Source: Dicyema japonicum (taxonomy: Eukaryota; Dicyemida; Rhombozoa; Dicyemidae). From it: a stretch of DNA of 64,000 nt. Positions 11,319-22,439 of the stretch are shown piece after piece (the first letter of the stretch is position 1; the number at the start of each line of letters is the position of its first letter). The stretch covers positions 1,862,324 through 1,926,323 of the forward strand of contig RDEW01000005.1 in the NCBI GenBank assembly GCA_011109175.1. The letters run 5' to 3'. A program made the translations under genes and the position numbers. A model generated the notes under the pieces. It ran no database searches. It was not told the origin of the DNA and worked only from the letters and a program-made list of their open reading frames with translations.

Positions 11319-11640
11319 TGGACGGTGACATTTTTAATTGGGATATCTTTGGACAAATTGATTTTGTTGATGATTTCCCCTTAGGCAAGTAATAAGGATT
11401 TTTAGTTATGTTTTTTTGATATGAACATAATTTTCATCGTCTCTATACCGCAGTGTTGCTGAGTGAAATAGACGTTTTATGAAGGTTTGTGAGTTTTTAA
11501 CACTTCTCATTTTGATAGTATCATAAGTTCTACTAGACTTTCCCGATTTGGCAATAAATAAAGCGACAGTCATTGTTAAATATGGAAATATCACCTCCAT
11601 CTTCTGTTGTGTTTTTCACAGTTCTTAGGAAAACCCCACA
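11319..11640. other. Possible small secreted-protein gene, strand unresolved
   Basis: On the minus strand 11600-11406 encodes 64 residues starting MEVIFPYLTMTVALFIAKSG, a plausible signal peptide, followed by a basic region with several KR or RR pairs. A GT...AG pair after DDENY could join it to a further open stretch toward 11310. On the plus strand a different ATG at 11319 opens an acidic, aromatic-rich 24-residue peptide. Neither has a recognised family and they cannot both be right. The flanks, about 11080-11310 and 11640-11790, show nothing else. Confidence 0.25.
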
Positions 11641-11789
11641 AGTTCGTTATATTTATAATCTATATTCATCTATATTCTTATACTGGTAGTTTGGAACGAT
11701 GATAATTTTAAAATACTGGTTTGCCTTGTTCGTCCTGAAATCCGACGCACTTACTGTACGCTTATGTTATTTGTGGAAACCTTAGAGCA

Positions 11790-12770
11790 GTGTTTCTTAA
11801 CCTTTTTGACCGGGGACCACTTTAGTCTGTTGAATTTTTCTGGGGACCACATGTAACAAAACAATTTAATAAAAAAAATAACAAAATTAAAAAATCATAA
11901 TATTTAGAGTTAATGTGATATTTGATCCTGCTTTTCAGAAACTAGCTGTTCAATTTTTGGTACAATGTTGATAAGTGCCATTCTCATATCGTCTTCCACG
12001 TTAAGTCGGTTGCGAACTTTACTTTTCAGAATAACAAGACATTCCCATTTCACATAAATAAGTGGTTGGAAAGGGAATTATCACTTCCAGTGCATTATTA
12101 CTTAAGATTGGATATAACATAAATCCAGAATTCCATAATAGAAAGCGAATCAAATGTCAACTTGCAAAACTGCGAATTTCGCAATTCAATCAACTGTTCT
12201 TGGAAGTCAATTTCTTTAATTTCTTGGCCGTCGTAAATTAATTTATTGGTTTCCGGAATAAAAGGGTGTATTATCCAAGTCGCAATTGGTTCAGTAACTG
12301 GGAAATAATCTCCAATTTTATTTTCAAGATGATCAATAATCAAAGAAAACCATTTTTCATTTTCATTATCACCAATCTTATTTTCTACCATCGAAACATT
12401 GAAGCGTTGTTATTTCGCATTTTTCTCCTCCATGTGACAATTTTTCTTAAAACGCAGACATTTTCATTATTAACATAAATAATTAATAAAAATACTTTGT
12501 AGTGATAAGTTTAATTTATTAAAAATACAAAATATGTCAGATAATATAGTTTAAGCACGAAAATATTGTTGTTAAATAAATCGGCAAATTCGGTCGACCC
12601 AATATCTCGTAAAAATAAACTAATGGCATTTGACAGCTCGGCAACCCGTGATAGTACCTCTTGATAACCAACGTACTTCAGTATGAAAAAAAGCACTGAA
12701 TGATATGTTCCTAATTCTTCACAGAGTATTTTAAAAAGTCGATGATTTGTGGCTTCTCCAATTGATCTCT
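11790..12770 (-). mobile_element. hAT DNA transposon remnant (ZBED5/SCAND3-like transposase)
   Basis: The 11792-11825 stretch, CAGTGTTTCTTAACCTTTTT then GACCGGGGACCAC, has the typical form of a hAT terminal inverted repeat. On the minus strand three blocks of a ZBED5-type transposase follow in order: ELSNAISLFLRDIGS...FADLF (about 12640-12560), ENKIGDYFPVTEPIATWI...FQEQLIELRNS (12391-12098), and the C-terminal dimerisation segment CEMGMS...KVRNRLNVEDDMRMAL (about 12040-11970). Stops and frameshifts separate them and the DDE catalytic core is mostly missing, so it is a 3' transposase relic. I could not find the partner terminal repeat in the next kilobase. Confidence 0.75.
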
Positions 12771-12999
12771 GTTGAATTTTTGTGTTTTTAATAAAGTTTA
12801 TTTTTATTTATTTAACCCAAGACCACAGTAAAACAAAACTAATTATCACGTGATCCCGATGCATTTTAACAGAGATCTCAACTTTGCCTGTTGTTCTTCC
12901 TAAATTTATTAAAAAGATTAAGTCCGTAAAAAAATCCTGGCGAATTTTTTTATTAACTTTATTGTGATGTGAGTTGTTGTGGAGAGACTTGTGTTAAAA

Positions 13000-13800
13000 T
13001 CGATTCATAAACTTAAGTTATAAGGATATGTCGCGTGGCTAACCAATGATGTGGTTGCATTGCACACTAGATGTGGAAAAGAGCCACAAATCCCTTTCTC
13101 CTGGATACATGGATGGTGTCGTCCATTCCTGATTATTTCCGGTGATATCGAACCTAATCCATTATTGCCCAAATCAACATAGATGGAATTCGAACAAAGA
13201 TCATCGAACTACGACGCTTTATTCAATCCAACTTTGTGGATATCACCTTAGTAGGGGCCGAAGGTAACTCCGAGGATCTTCTGGGTTTTGTTTTGCGGGA
13301 TAGTTTTTCCGTCTAACTCGACGTCAACTAATAGCTTCCCCAGTCTTCTGTTTGACGTGAAAAGGGTCAAAATTGACTTTCAGAAATTGCTCTCAATTGA
13401 CTCCCACAAAGCCACAAACTCAGATTATTCAGGCTGTCATGTAATCTTCGCATTACGTCGATAATAACATCTGTCGATGCAACAATCCGAGTAGGAAAGT
13501 AATGTGTCGTTGTGACCTTGTGGAATTGGTAGGTCATTCGTCATAAGATTGAATAAGAGGAAAGATAATTGGGAACCCTGAGGAACGCCATTTGGTAATA
13601 GTCGTGGAACATCGATTACCCTGGCGTACACCCCCCGGCGACTGTTCAAGAAATTCCCAAACCGTAAATTTAGATTTTCGTCACTGTTCGACAAATAAAT
13701 TTTGTGAGTGATGATCTTCCTCTGAATAGAGTCACATGCCTTCTGATGTCGATTATTATTATTAAAAACCAAAAAACACCGACAAATTAAATAACTACAT
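13000..13800 (-). pseudogene. Reverse transcriptase fragment (QHGFR lineage)
   Basis: Frame 13772-13437 holds KACDSIQRKIITHKIY (the 'AFDsV.' palm entry), FLNSRRGVYARV, and NGVPQGSQLSFLLFNLMTND, the diagnostic GVPQGS box, with a decayed catalytic box about 30 residues later. It resembles the 2980-3905 copy in box spacing. The left part, 13000-13430, shows weak traces only. Confidence 0.75.
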
Positions 13801-14109
13801 GGCCGTCAGGTGATGTCGGCCGACTTGAGTAGCCATCTCATTCTTGCTCGGTGTTCTTCCCGGGTTCCAACTCATTTCCGGATTGGGCGGGGGTTTCTAA
13901 CTTTTTTGGAGGGTAGTAAGGCTCCAGTTTTCCTGACTAATTCTTCAAAAGGTGTAGGGTTTATTGAGCAGATAATCGACTTTTCCTGCCCGAGTCTTTT
14001 GTTTAGGCCATCTGTTATGAATTCCTTAATGTATGTAGTTGTGAGACAATTAATTAATTTAATCATACCAGTCGTTCAAGAAAGTTTTAAATATTTTCCA
14101 TTGTTATTA

Positions 14110-14355
14110 TCAAGCAACGGTTGACGGCCAAGAGGCCTTAAGGTCGCTAGTTCGAATCCCGATACTGTACATTTCGATAAAGGTTCCACGCATCTCTATG
14201 ATGTCGGAAACGCAGTAGACACATTGGCTTGACGAGTGACTCCGTCATCAGTGAACATTTTACTGCGGAACCAGATCGTCTATATTGAACATACACCCAA
14301 AAAAAGAAAACAAAGAAATGGAGAGCATTCCTTGATTCTCCCTCATCGATTAGCT
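14110..14355 (+). repeat. SINE-2 copy with a tRNA-like head
   Basis: The head has a good RNA polymerase III B-box-like string (TAGTTCGAATCCCG, near 14147) and an A-box-like segment about 35 bp upstream. The body holds GGCTTGACGAGTGACTC and TTTACTGCGGAACCAGATCG, and it ends near CATTCCTTGATTCTCCCTCA. A second copy in reverse orientation is at 19385-19595. Shared body and a tRNA-like promoter head indicate a tRNA-derived SINE. It is not a functional tRNA gene: no cloverleaf with matching acceptor stems could be drawn. Confidence 0.65.
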
Positions 14356-14764
14356 ATGATAACTGTTCTTGGCTTAAAATAAAGTGTGTGTTCTGCCTGA
14401 GGGGAACGATATCTGATATGGCTCCTCGGAAAGTGCATTGTTTTTTTGTTATTATCAACGCATGGGTTAAAAATTTGTGTATGGAACTTCACCAAATAAA
14501 CATTAAAGAATATGCTTTACAAGGGGGGGTTCATTGGATACTCATTAGGTATCTTTAGAGAATTTTTGAATCTCCGTACTTTGTAAGGGAATTAAGGTCC
14601 ATCGACTGGAAATTCAATGATGTTTGTAGTAAAATTAGCTGATTCAAAGTAACAATTCCACAACGCATTTCATAAATGAAACTATTAGCGGTTTTAATTT
14701 ATCACATGAAAATGAGAGAGAAGTTTGGTAGTAAAGTAACTAAACACAAACATGGAATAAAAGT

Positions 14765-15005
14765 GTCCGAAGGGTTCCCATTCAAAAATGGCCTCCAATT
14801 AATTTTCTCAGGTTTTGGATAAGTTCATCAATAAACATCACGAGATATTTTAGCAAGGTCCTCGACATCTTTAGGTAAAAAGTCATCTTTTTTAAATTTT
14901 ATAAAAATTAATTTTAAGGGGGTATGTGGAGTGGAACCAAGGTCCTCGACATCTTTAGGTAAAAAAGTTATCTTTTTTAATATATTTATTTTAACTTTAA
15001 AATGA
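14765..15005. repeat. Left arm of a large inverted repeat
   Basis: This arm contains two direct copies of CAAGGTCCTCGACATCTTTA at about 14863 and 14939, each followed by GGTAAAAA-type sequence. Outside them is CAAAAATGGCCTCCAATTAA and the sequence around AAGTTCATCAATAAACATCA. All of it recurs in inverse order and complement at 17235-17605. The two arms enclose the Tigger/pogo element at 15158-16984. Confidence 0.8.
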
Positions 15006-15157
15006 AAGATTTTTTTTCAAAAGGAAAAAAAGGAAATAATTATAAATGTTAGTAGAATACATATTCTACTAAATTGAATATATTTTCTATCGGATCCATT
15101 TTAAAGCAACATTTGTTCTTAAACAAATCTCAAGATATTCTCAGATAAAGCAATATA

Positions 15158-16984
15158 CAGTAGGACCCCCGCCCCAATAGAAAAGTGCCCCAAATATAGA
15201 AGGTGCCCCAAATATAGAGAGTATACTAAATTATTACATTTTTAACCTCTCTATTCGTATTTTTAAATAATTATTTTTACAATACAATGTTTTGCTTCAT
15301 ATTGCAAAAAGGAATCAATTTATTTATGAAAAATAATCAGTTATTTTGTTCCCAATGGAATATTTGTTTCTTAGCATTTTTGAAATTTTAATCCTAAATT
15401 CATAGTATTCTTTAAGCCCTTCAGGACAAATGTTAAATAATGAAGATTCAAGATTATTCATAATTTTTATTGTATCTTTTAAATATAGCCCATCCATCTC
15501 ATTATTTCCATTATACAAAGCCTCATTGTCTTCTATTCCATTTATTTCAAGTTCTGTTAAATCTGAAATATGTTCATCAATTAATTCGGATTCTTTTTTT
15601 GAATTTGTTTCATGGACAAATGTTCTTTGCTCATTTATCTTTTTCCAACAATTCAATATTGTAGTTTTTGTTACACGAGTCCATGCTTCTCCCACAAATG
15701 CGACTACTTGTCTCATATTGATCTTCAACAGGGCATCATAGTATTCATTAGCATCGTCAAGACATATCATTTCATAAAGAACATTCTTATAACATGATTT
15801 GAATGAGTTTATGATCCCCATATCTAAAGGTTGAAGAAGTGCTGTTGTGTTTTTAGGAAGTTTAAGAAATGATAAGTTTGAATATTCCTGACATTTGTGA
15901 CAACGTGCATTATCCATAATAATCAAAATTTTCCTGTTTTTTTGAACCATTTCGAAGTTTTTTTTTGTAGCCATGTATCAAAAATATCCATCGTCATCCA
16001 TGCATTTTTTGAAGCTGTATATAGAACCTAAAATTAACCCAACACAATATACCCCATAATCTTCTGTATTTATGTTTTTTAAGCATCTTGGGGATTTGAA
16101 TTTCCCGATAACAAGGGGTTTTAATTTCTCGCCTTCACGGCTGCAGCATAAAAGAACTGAAACTCGTTCTTTACTTTTCGTTTTACCAAAACAATCATCA
16201 TTTGAAGAGACAAATGATCTACATGAATTTTTTTAATAAAAAGAGAAGTTTCGTCGCAGTTAAAAATATCTTTTTTATCGTATTCCTCAAATAAACTGTC
16301 GTAATTGTTAAAAAACTCTTTAAGTTTTTTTTGTCGGATGAGTTTTTTTCACCCGAAATTACTTTGAATAGTAATTCATGTCGCTTTTTAAATCGATCAA
16401 GCCATCCATTTGATGCCTTGAAATCATTAAACTCAAATTTGGCAGCAATCTTTTTTGCAATATTTTTGAGGAGACATCCAGATACTGAAATCCCATCCTT
16501 TCTCAAATTGTTGAAGACTTCGAATACTAGTCGATCAATTTGAATAGAAAGGTCGGATTCAAACTTCTTGCATGAAACTTCCTCAAAAAATACTTCTTTG
16601 TTTAACGAAATATTTTCCTTTCCAATTTCTTTTTAATTCGAGAAACAGTTCCTTTTCCAATCTTGTATAATCGACAAATTTTTCTTTCTGACATATTTTG
16701 ATTTATTAAAGAATCGAAAATCTGTTGTTTCAAATGACGACTAAGCTTCGCAGGCATGCTGACAATTATTTGAAAATTAATAAATTAAAGATAAAAATTA
16801 AATAATAGATTTTTAAATTTTCTATAGAGAAAGTGCCCCAAAAAGCGGGGTTTTTATTTTGAATTTATTGAACGAAAAATGTGAAAAAATGTAAAAGATC
16901 ATTTATAATTATATTTATTTAAAAAATCGCCCCAAATACAGAGGGTGCCCCAGGGCCGGGGTTTGATTGGGGCGGGGTCCTACT
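15158..16984 (-). mobile_element. Tigger/pogo-type DNA transposon with terminal inverted repeats
   Basis: The left end reads CAGTAGGACCCCCGCCCCAA and the right end, reverse-complemented, AGTAGGACCCCGCCCCAAT: 17-20 bp near-perfect inverted termini. A TA dinucleotide flanks each side (15156-15157 and 16985-16986), as expected of Tc1/mariner-superfamily target duplications. Subterminal GTGCCCCAAATA-type repeats occur near both ends. The body carries a transposase pseudogene on the minus strand, listed separately. The insertion lies within the large inverted repeat whose arms are at 14765-15005 and 17235-17605. Confidence 0.9.
15324..16757 (-). pseudogene. Tigger/jerky-type DDE transposase, frameshifted
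   Basis: Reading leftward from 16757 gives MPAKLSRHLKQQIFDSLINQ and SERKICRLYKIGKGTVSRI (a pogo/CENP-B helix-turn-helix), then the CENP-B-type second DNA-binding domain near 16500-16350 (NGWLDRFKKRHEL), then the DDE catalytic domain in frame 15974-15324 with ILIIMDNARCHKCQE (second catalytic Asp, in DNA) and FLKLPKNTTALLQPLDMGII. The first catalytic block around 16100-16250 is broken by frameshifts, so the protein cannot be made from one frame. The family normally has about 500 residues. Confidence 0.85.
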
Positions 16985-17234
16985 TATTTTTAGTTTTTCT
17001 AAGAATTTTTTCTCCATTTTTGTAATCTTAAGAATTTTATCATTATGCCTTATTTATTAATTTCTTTACAAAATTTCTTGGAGTCTTGTTTAGTGTCCAA
17101 ATGTTTGGTTAACGAGAAAACGGCATTCATAGTGAATCAAATTGATTAGTTAAATTATTCAAAAGTTTTATTATTAAAAGAAATTAAGAGACAATAACTC
17201 ATTAAATTAAGTTATAATAAATATAATTAATTAC

Positions 17235-17605
17235 CCACTTACCCATTAGGAACCCTTAAAATCAATTTTTTGTAAGATTTAAAAAAGATGAATTTTTCAC
17301 CTAAAGATGTCGAGATTTTAGGCAAAATGTACCACTTACCCATACGACCCTTAAAATCAATTTTTATAAGATTTAAAAAAGATGACTTTTTACCTAAAGA
17401 TGTCGAGGACCTTGGTAAAATGTTCCACTTACCCATAAAACCCCTTAAAATCAATTTTATAAGATTTAAAAAAGATGACTTTTTTAACCTAAAGATGTCG
17501 TTTCGCTAAATCTCGTGATGTTTTATTTATGAAACTTATCCAAACCTGAAAAAAATTAATTGGAGGCCATTTTGAATGGACTCGGTCCGAAAGGGAAGTT
17601 TCTTT
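17235..17605. repeat. Right arm of the inverted repeat with about 95-bp tandem units
   Basis: Three head-to-tail units of about 85-95 bp, each with CCACTTACCCAT-type sequence, CTTAAAATCAATTTT, AAGATTTAAAAAAGATGA and ACCTAAAGATGTCG, run from about 17235 to 17500. The arm continues with TCTCGTGATG, GAAACTTATCCAAACCTGA and AATTGGAGGCCATTTTGAAT. This is the complement, in reverse order, of the 14765-15005 arm. The left arm has about two tandem units, so unit number differs between arms. Confidence 0.8.
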
Positions 17606-17609
17606 CGAC

Positions 17610-18205
17610 AATTTGTAGAAATGAAATGTAGTAGTTTCGAAGACATACATTGAATGCATGAAGAAAAGATACAATTGACTCAGATGTGAGAGATGAGATG
17701 AGTTGGCAATTACAACTAATTGAAAGGGAAATGGTGATTTTCATCGATTCGGATGATTAAAATAAATTAGTGAGTTTGTCTGTATCTGTGTGAAATTATT
17801 GATTTTTAGGAATGCCCACGTGGCAGGTCCTTAAAATAAAAAGAGGTCGAAATATTGATTTTTTATATTAATGTTAAAATTAGATTTTGGAATCATTTCG
17901 ACGTGATGGACCACGTGGGTCCCCAAAAAAACCTTCGTGACACTTTTTTGCTCTGAACTTCGGGTTTTTCCCGAGTCACCTCTTCCATGCTTACGAAAAG
18001 GGCATTTCTTCATCAAAAAGCTAAATAGGCATTTCTTGCGATAGAGGTACGTCACCGCTTCAACTTCCGACCACTTGGCATACTGGTCAGGGAGTGAAAA
18101 TTCTAGAAATTATACAAAGTTTAGTAAAATTTTAATACTTTAATATATTTTATAAAAATTTTGATTTTTATAAAAATCAAAATTAACAAATTTTAGCATT
18201 TGGAT
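17610..18205. other. No gene supported
   Basis: Open frames of 60-75 codons exist on the minus strand, but none shows a family motif or credible short-intron structure. The sequence includes a run with GGGTTTTTCCCGAGTCACC near 17960 and a small AT-rich inverted repeat around 18145-18190 (AAAATTTTGATTTTTATAAA and its near complement). Confidence 0.4.
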
Positions 18206-18209
18206 TGCG

Positions 18210-18690
18210 CTCATTAATTGAATTTTGAATTATTAGACAATTTTGTTTTTTTTCCAATCTGTTCCTCAAACCAAATAATTTTTTCACCCATTTTAATAAC
18301 TTTTATGAGTTCTTCTAAACTCAGAGGACATTCAGTGCTATTATTAACACAGCCAAGTAAAAATTATCTAGAAATTAAATCTTTAAAATTTATTTAAACG
18401 ACTACCTGTTTTTTGAGAACAGTATTTATTCAAAATAATCTTGCCTGATCGACATCAGTGTCGATGAGAATAGCACATTTCTGATGATAATTTCACTATT
18501 TGCCATATAAATCCCAGTAACATCAAGAATTTTATAAAACTTTCCATGTAAATGGAAGGTTCTAGTTTAAATGGAATAAAATTTACATATAAAGAAACAA
18601 AAATATGAACGAATGAAATAATAAAATTTAACGAGTTAGAAAGCCATTTTGGCCCTAGATTCCACGAGGTTTCAGTTGCGACAAGCATGA
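18210..18690 (-). CDS. Possible small gene, unrecognised
   Basis: The minus strand has an open stretch at about 18360-18210 ending in a stop, with a Glu/Lys-rich sequence CPLSLEELIKVIKMGEKIIW typical of a helical protein. Upstream open frames at 18690-18455 could be joined by GT...AG introns, either as a hydrophobic stretch or as another frame beginning MANSEIIIRNVLFSS. I could not choose between frames and do not recognise a family. Treat this as a lead, not a gene model. Confidence 0.25.
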
Positions 18691-18699
18691 AAACGAATT

Positions 18700-19384
18700 G
18701 TCATCTTGTGGTCGCTTATTTTTTAAGTAGTTTCAGCTCTTGCTGAGGTTGATCTTGGGTGAGTAAAGGAGAAACCATCGACACGAATTGCGTTCCAAGC
18801 CAGGGACTTTTCACCCTTTCACGGCTAAGCACGATTGCTTATTCATGCTGACGATGTTCTCGGCTCATGTATCTCCATAAACTTGATTTTTAAAAAAGGT
18901 TTTTAGAATACATGAACTGTGTTGACGGTTGGTGCAGAACGAGGTTTGAACTTATTTACCAAGGAGACAAACATTATTCATTTTTTCCAATCTCAGAAAA
19001 AATCCACTCTGATTGTAGATTACATATGGTGAAGAGTGTGCAACTATTTCATTATTTTGGGAGTTTTATTTGGATGCAAAGGCGACTAAGCCAGGAGGAA
19101 GATAACTGTTCTGACAATACTTCATCTGCTCGGTGCATACTTTTTTGTTTTTTGAAAAATCATTTTCCCGTCATATGGATGAAAGTGATATTTTTTCTCT
19201 CTAAGGAAAGAATAAGTTATCCTAGTGTTTGAAAAGTCCAGGCGATCCGCTATAAACTTTGACTCCGTTTGAGGTCCGACCCACAGTTAAATAAAGAACA
19301 TGGAAAATTATTGAGACAATTGAGGACGACTATAATAAAACTGCGCTTTACGAAGAGCCACATCAGCTATAGCTCCTCCCAGTC
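18700..19384. other. No gene supported
   Basis: One plus-strand frame, 18912-19232 (106 codons), is open but has no recognisable domain and no flanking splice signals that extend it. No repeat family of this window was recognised here. Confidence 0.35.
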
Positions 19385-19595
19385 AGGACATTCACGTTAT
19401 TTAAGTAATCGATGAGGGAAAACCAAGGAATGTTCTTCACTTCTTATCTCTTTGTGTTTTGGTTCCGCAGTGAGATGATGACGTCACTCGTTAAGCCAAA
19501 GCATCATAGATGAAAGGATCCTTCAGCTGGAAAGTACAGCAGCGAGAATCTAACTAGGGACCATCTGGCTTTTTGCCAGCACTCGTTACAAAACC
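19385..19595 (-). repeat. SINE-2 copy, reverse orientation
   Basis: Read on the minus strand it has a decayed B-box-like string (CTAGTTAGATTCTCGCTGCT), then GGCTTAACGAGTGACGTCAT, CACTGCGGAACCAAAACACA, and ends with CATTCCTTGGTTTTCCCTCA. These blocks appear in the same order in the 14110-14355 copy. The A-box region is degenerate. Confidence 0.6.
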
Positions 19596-19679
19596 CAACA
19601 CAAAAAAGCGAAATAAATATTTTATGAATGCACTTTATTCAACCAACCAAAAAGTTATTATTTGACTTTTATGTAGAAG

Positions 19680-21755
19680 TAATACGAAACGGTAGGGCTT
19701 GCTAACAGACTTCTACCCAGACAGTCTCCCCAAGAAATAATTCAAACATAGGGTTATCTTCGAATATCTCAGATACTTTAGTGCGGTTTTTGAAACCTCG
19801 AATAAGATTTTCGATAATTCCGCCAGCCTTGCAAATTTTTCCTTCCAACCATAGGAAAATCGGTACACGATGATTTATCCCGCAAGCAAGTTTTAAAGAA
19901 AAATTACGCGTTTTCCCTTTTTTCTTGAGAATTGAATCTGTTCTTTTCGAGTCGTACCATCTATTCAAATATTCAAACATTGCAGGAAGTATTGCGGATT
20001 TAAAGACATGAAAAAAGGTCTCCGACTTGAGCTTTAACTTTCTAACGCAGAACAGAGCGTTCGTAGCATTTTCTTGCCCATTTTAGCATTTTCTATAAAA
20101 TTACCTCCCTCGTCAATGAGGAGGCCAAGGTATTTCATACTCTTCTTCCGAGGTATGACTTGTAACGTGTCCTTTAGGTTAGCCAGCCTCTTACTTCCAG
20201 TTATCCTCACCAGACTTCTTATGGGTGACTGAAAAAAAAGTTTCCATTAAACCACTCTTCGATCTGGTCCATGTACGTCTTCAAACGTTTCTCAGATACC
20301 AAATGGTTTAAAGAGACATCATAAATTATGACGTCATCAGCGTATATCAAGACTTCTGTACGTGGATTTACCGGTCAATCATTACAATGTTGAATAATAG
20401 AAAATTGAGCACTGAACCCTGAGGGATGCCTCTTCTCAGCCAAATTTCACGAAACTCATTGTTTAAAAAATTAACGATTGACCGTCTGACCGAGAGCAAA
20501 CTTCGTATCCAAAAATAAAGTTCCTTTACAAAACCACATTTTGTAAGACAAATAACAAGTCCAAGATGCCACATACTGTCGAAAGCTTTGCATATGTCAA
20601 AGCATACCGAGGTCAAACATCCCTTAGTATCTCCAAAGCCTTCACAATTGACGCGTTAAGACTGTACAAACAATCGCCACGAAAGCGATTTTTGCGAAAA
20701 CCACATTGGTGCTATTTTAGTAGATAAATAGACAAAGAATGAAAATATACGACATTTCAGTAATTATGGAATCAACTTAAATATCTATTTTTCAGTTTGA
20801 TTATTTTTAATGGAATCGTAAATGCTGTAAAGTTTATAGGTAATTTTGATTCTTCACAAAAAGGATAGAAATTTCAAGCCCAAAAATATAAAATATCTAA
20901 TTTTGTGTTTTATCAATGGGGAAATTTAATTGACTTTTTAAGGTCAATATTTAGTTTTTAAGGGCAAGGTATATAGCCCAACCTGATACTGCATGTATAG
21001 ATACATCACAGATATTCATAGAGTGGGCTGCTGCCTTGAAAAAAGGATAGCGATCTTGTCTTTTCATTGTTTTTAGTGCATTTTACTGCATTTTCAACTT
21101 CTATGGCATTTATAGGGCTGTGTGCATATGACTTTTTCTAGCTTTTCTTTTAGAGAACAAAGGACCAAACGAGAAAAGCGTCAGGAGTTAACCTGCAGTA
21201 TTTTTGAAAGTTCATCCCCGAACAGGTTAGGAATTTTTTGGAATTTCTTTTTTGGATTTAAGGTCATCGCCGAAATTTGTTTTTCAAAAGGACTACAACA
21301 TTTTTGGGGTCAAAGGAGAATTCTTGTTACCGAATAAACTTTATTCGCATAATTCCTGTGATGCGATCTGCAAGTCCGAACTGTAGAACAATGTACCCGT
21401 TCCAGCAGTTTCCCTTTAATGTCTAGAGAACGATATCCCTCAATTCGAAAATTATCATCACTCTTTAACTTTGTTTCATTAATAATTAATATATTCCGTG
21501 ATTGGTGGATAGCATATCCACCAATCTCTGAACGCCTTTTCTTTAAGGATCGAGCGTTTACCGCAATAATAGTAAGATCAGATTTCATGTTTTTAGAACC
21601 TCTGCTTCTCCAAAAAAAAGTGAACAGGGTCCGGACGTCGAGTCCTTTTTCGACAAAAATATCAACTAGTTTGTTAACAGTATTTATCAATTCCATGCTT
21701 GAAAGTTGGCCTTCCACCAGATTAGGAGTACTGACAGTATTCTCTTTGTTCATGT
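19680..21755 (-). mobile_element. Non-LTR retrotransposon remnant with endonuclease and RT parts
   Basis: On the minus strand the 5' part, frame 21753-21310, contains LTIIAVNARSLKKRRSEI and ILIINETKLKSDDNFRIEGY. These are the opening blocks of an APE-type endonuclease (usually 'NaRSl..K..el' then 'i..i.ETwL.....i.gy'). Some 700 bp downstream the RT palm appears in frame 20616-20368: VCFDICKAFDSMWHLGLV, then RRGIPQGSVLNFLLFNIVM. The catalytic YADD-type box (near 20330, YADDVII-like) and thumb follow in decayed frames to about 19680. The middle of the element is missing or unreadable. Order and spacing fit one 5'-to-3' LINE copy. Confidence 0.8.
20700..21305. other. Interior of the LINE remnant without readable coding blocks
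   Basis: This stretch between the RT and endonuclease blocks has no motif I can place. It may contain an unrelated AT-rich insertion, because base composition drops in GC relative to both flanks. Confidence 0.35.
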
Positions 21756-21759
21756 AATT

Positions 21760-22385
21760 GGAAACAATGTGGTATTGTCAGAGGTTCGGTTAGTTGTCAT
21801 GACCGACATTTTTGTATGTCATTTGGGTTGAAAAATCACATTTTTTTGGGCGTAGGATTTCCCTAGATGCTTTCAACAACTTCAGCTTTAACCCACTTAA
21901 CGGATCGAAACACTTGCTTAGTCATGTCTTTTATTCTTCTTTCTTTAAAAGTAGCATTTGCTGAAGAGCAACTACCTTAACAAGCCAAATGCATAAACTG
22001 TCTCACATTCAAGCCAAAATCACCGACACAAGGCAAATTCAAGCCTCCTTAGTGTAATATGTGCCTTACTGGCAGTCACAGAGTGTGATAGAATGTTGAA
22101 ACGAGAGTCATGTTTTAACTTCCATATTCACTACAATTGAATCATGGATCATGTAAGACGAAACAGCTTGTCCTGATCCGATATAGTTTACTGATCGGTA
22201 GGTATTTCAATTCTTTTTTTGGATTTATAGTTTTCTACGGGTTTATCTCACTTAGTGAATTTTTGCCAGTTGTAATTGCTTTTTCCAACTATTCTTTTTG
22301 TTTAAATTATTCCACACATCAACAGACATGTGCAATATCATATGGCGTCTTCCAACTCTGCCTTATATACCCCAATCATGTGTGA
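21760..22385. other. No gene supported
   Basis: The only long frame, 22137-22385 on the plus strand, is hydrophobic but lacks family features. No repeat seen elsewhere in this window was recognised here. Confidence 0.35.
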
Positions 22386-22439
22386 TTGGCTGTCATTAAG
22401 TTGAAAAAATGAATGGAATCACCAAAGGACGCACCACGT

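Noticed and set aside
14130-14200. tRNA gene
   Set aside because: The B-box-like string is good, but no acceptor, D and anticodon stems can be paired and a SINE body follows directly, so it is called SINE-2 instead.
17281-17509. 73-codon plus-strand ORF with internal repeats
   Set aside because: The frame is created by the tandem 85-95-bp units of the inverted-repeat arm, whose length happens to keep phase.
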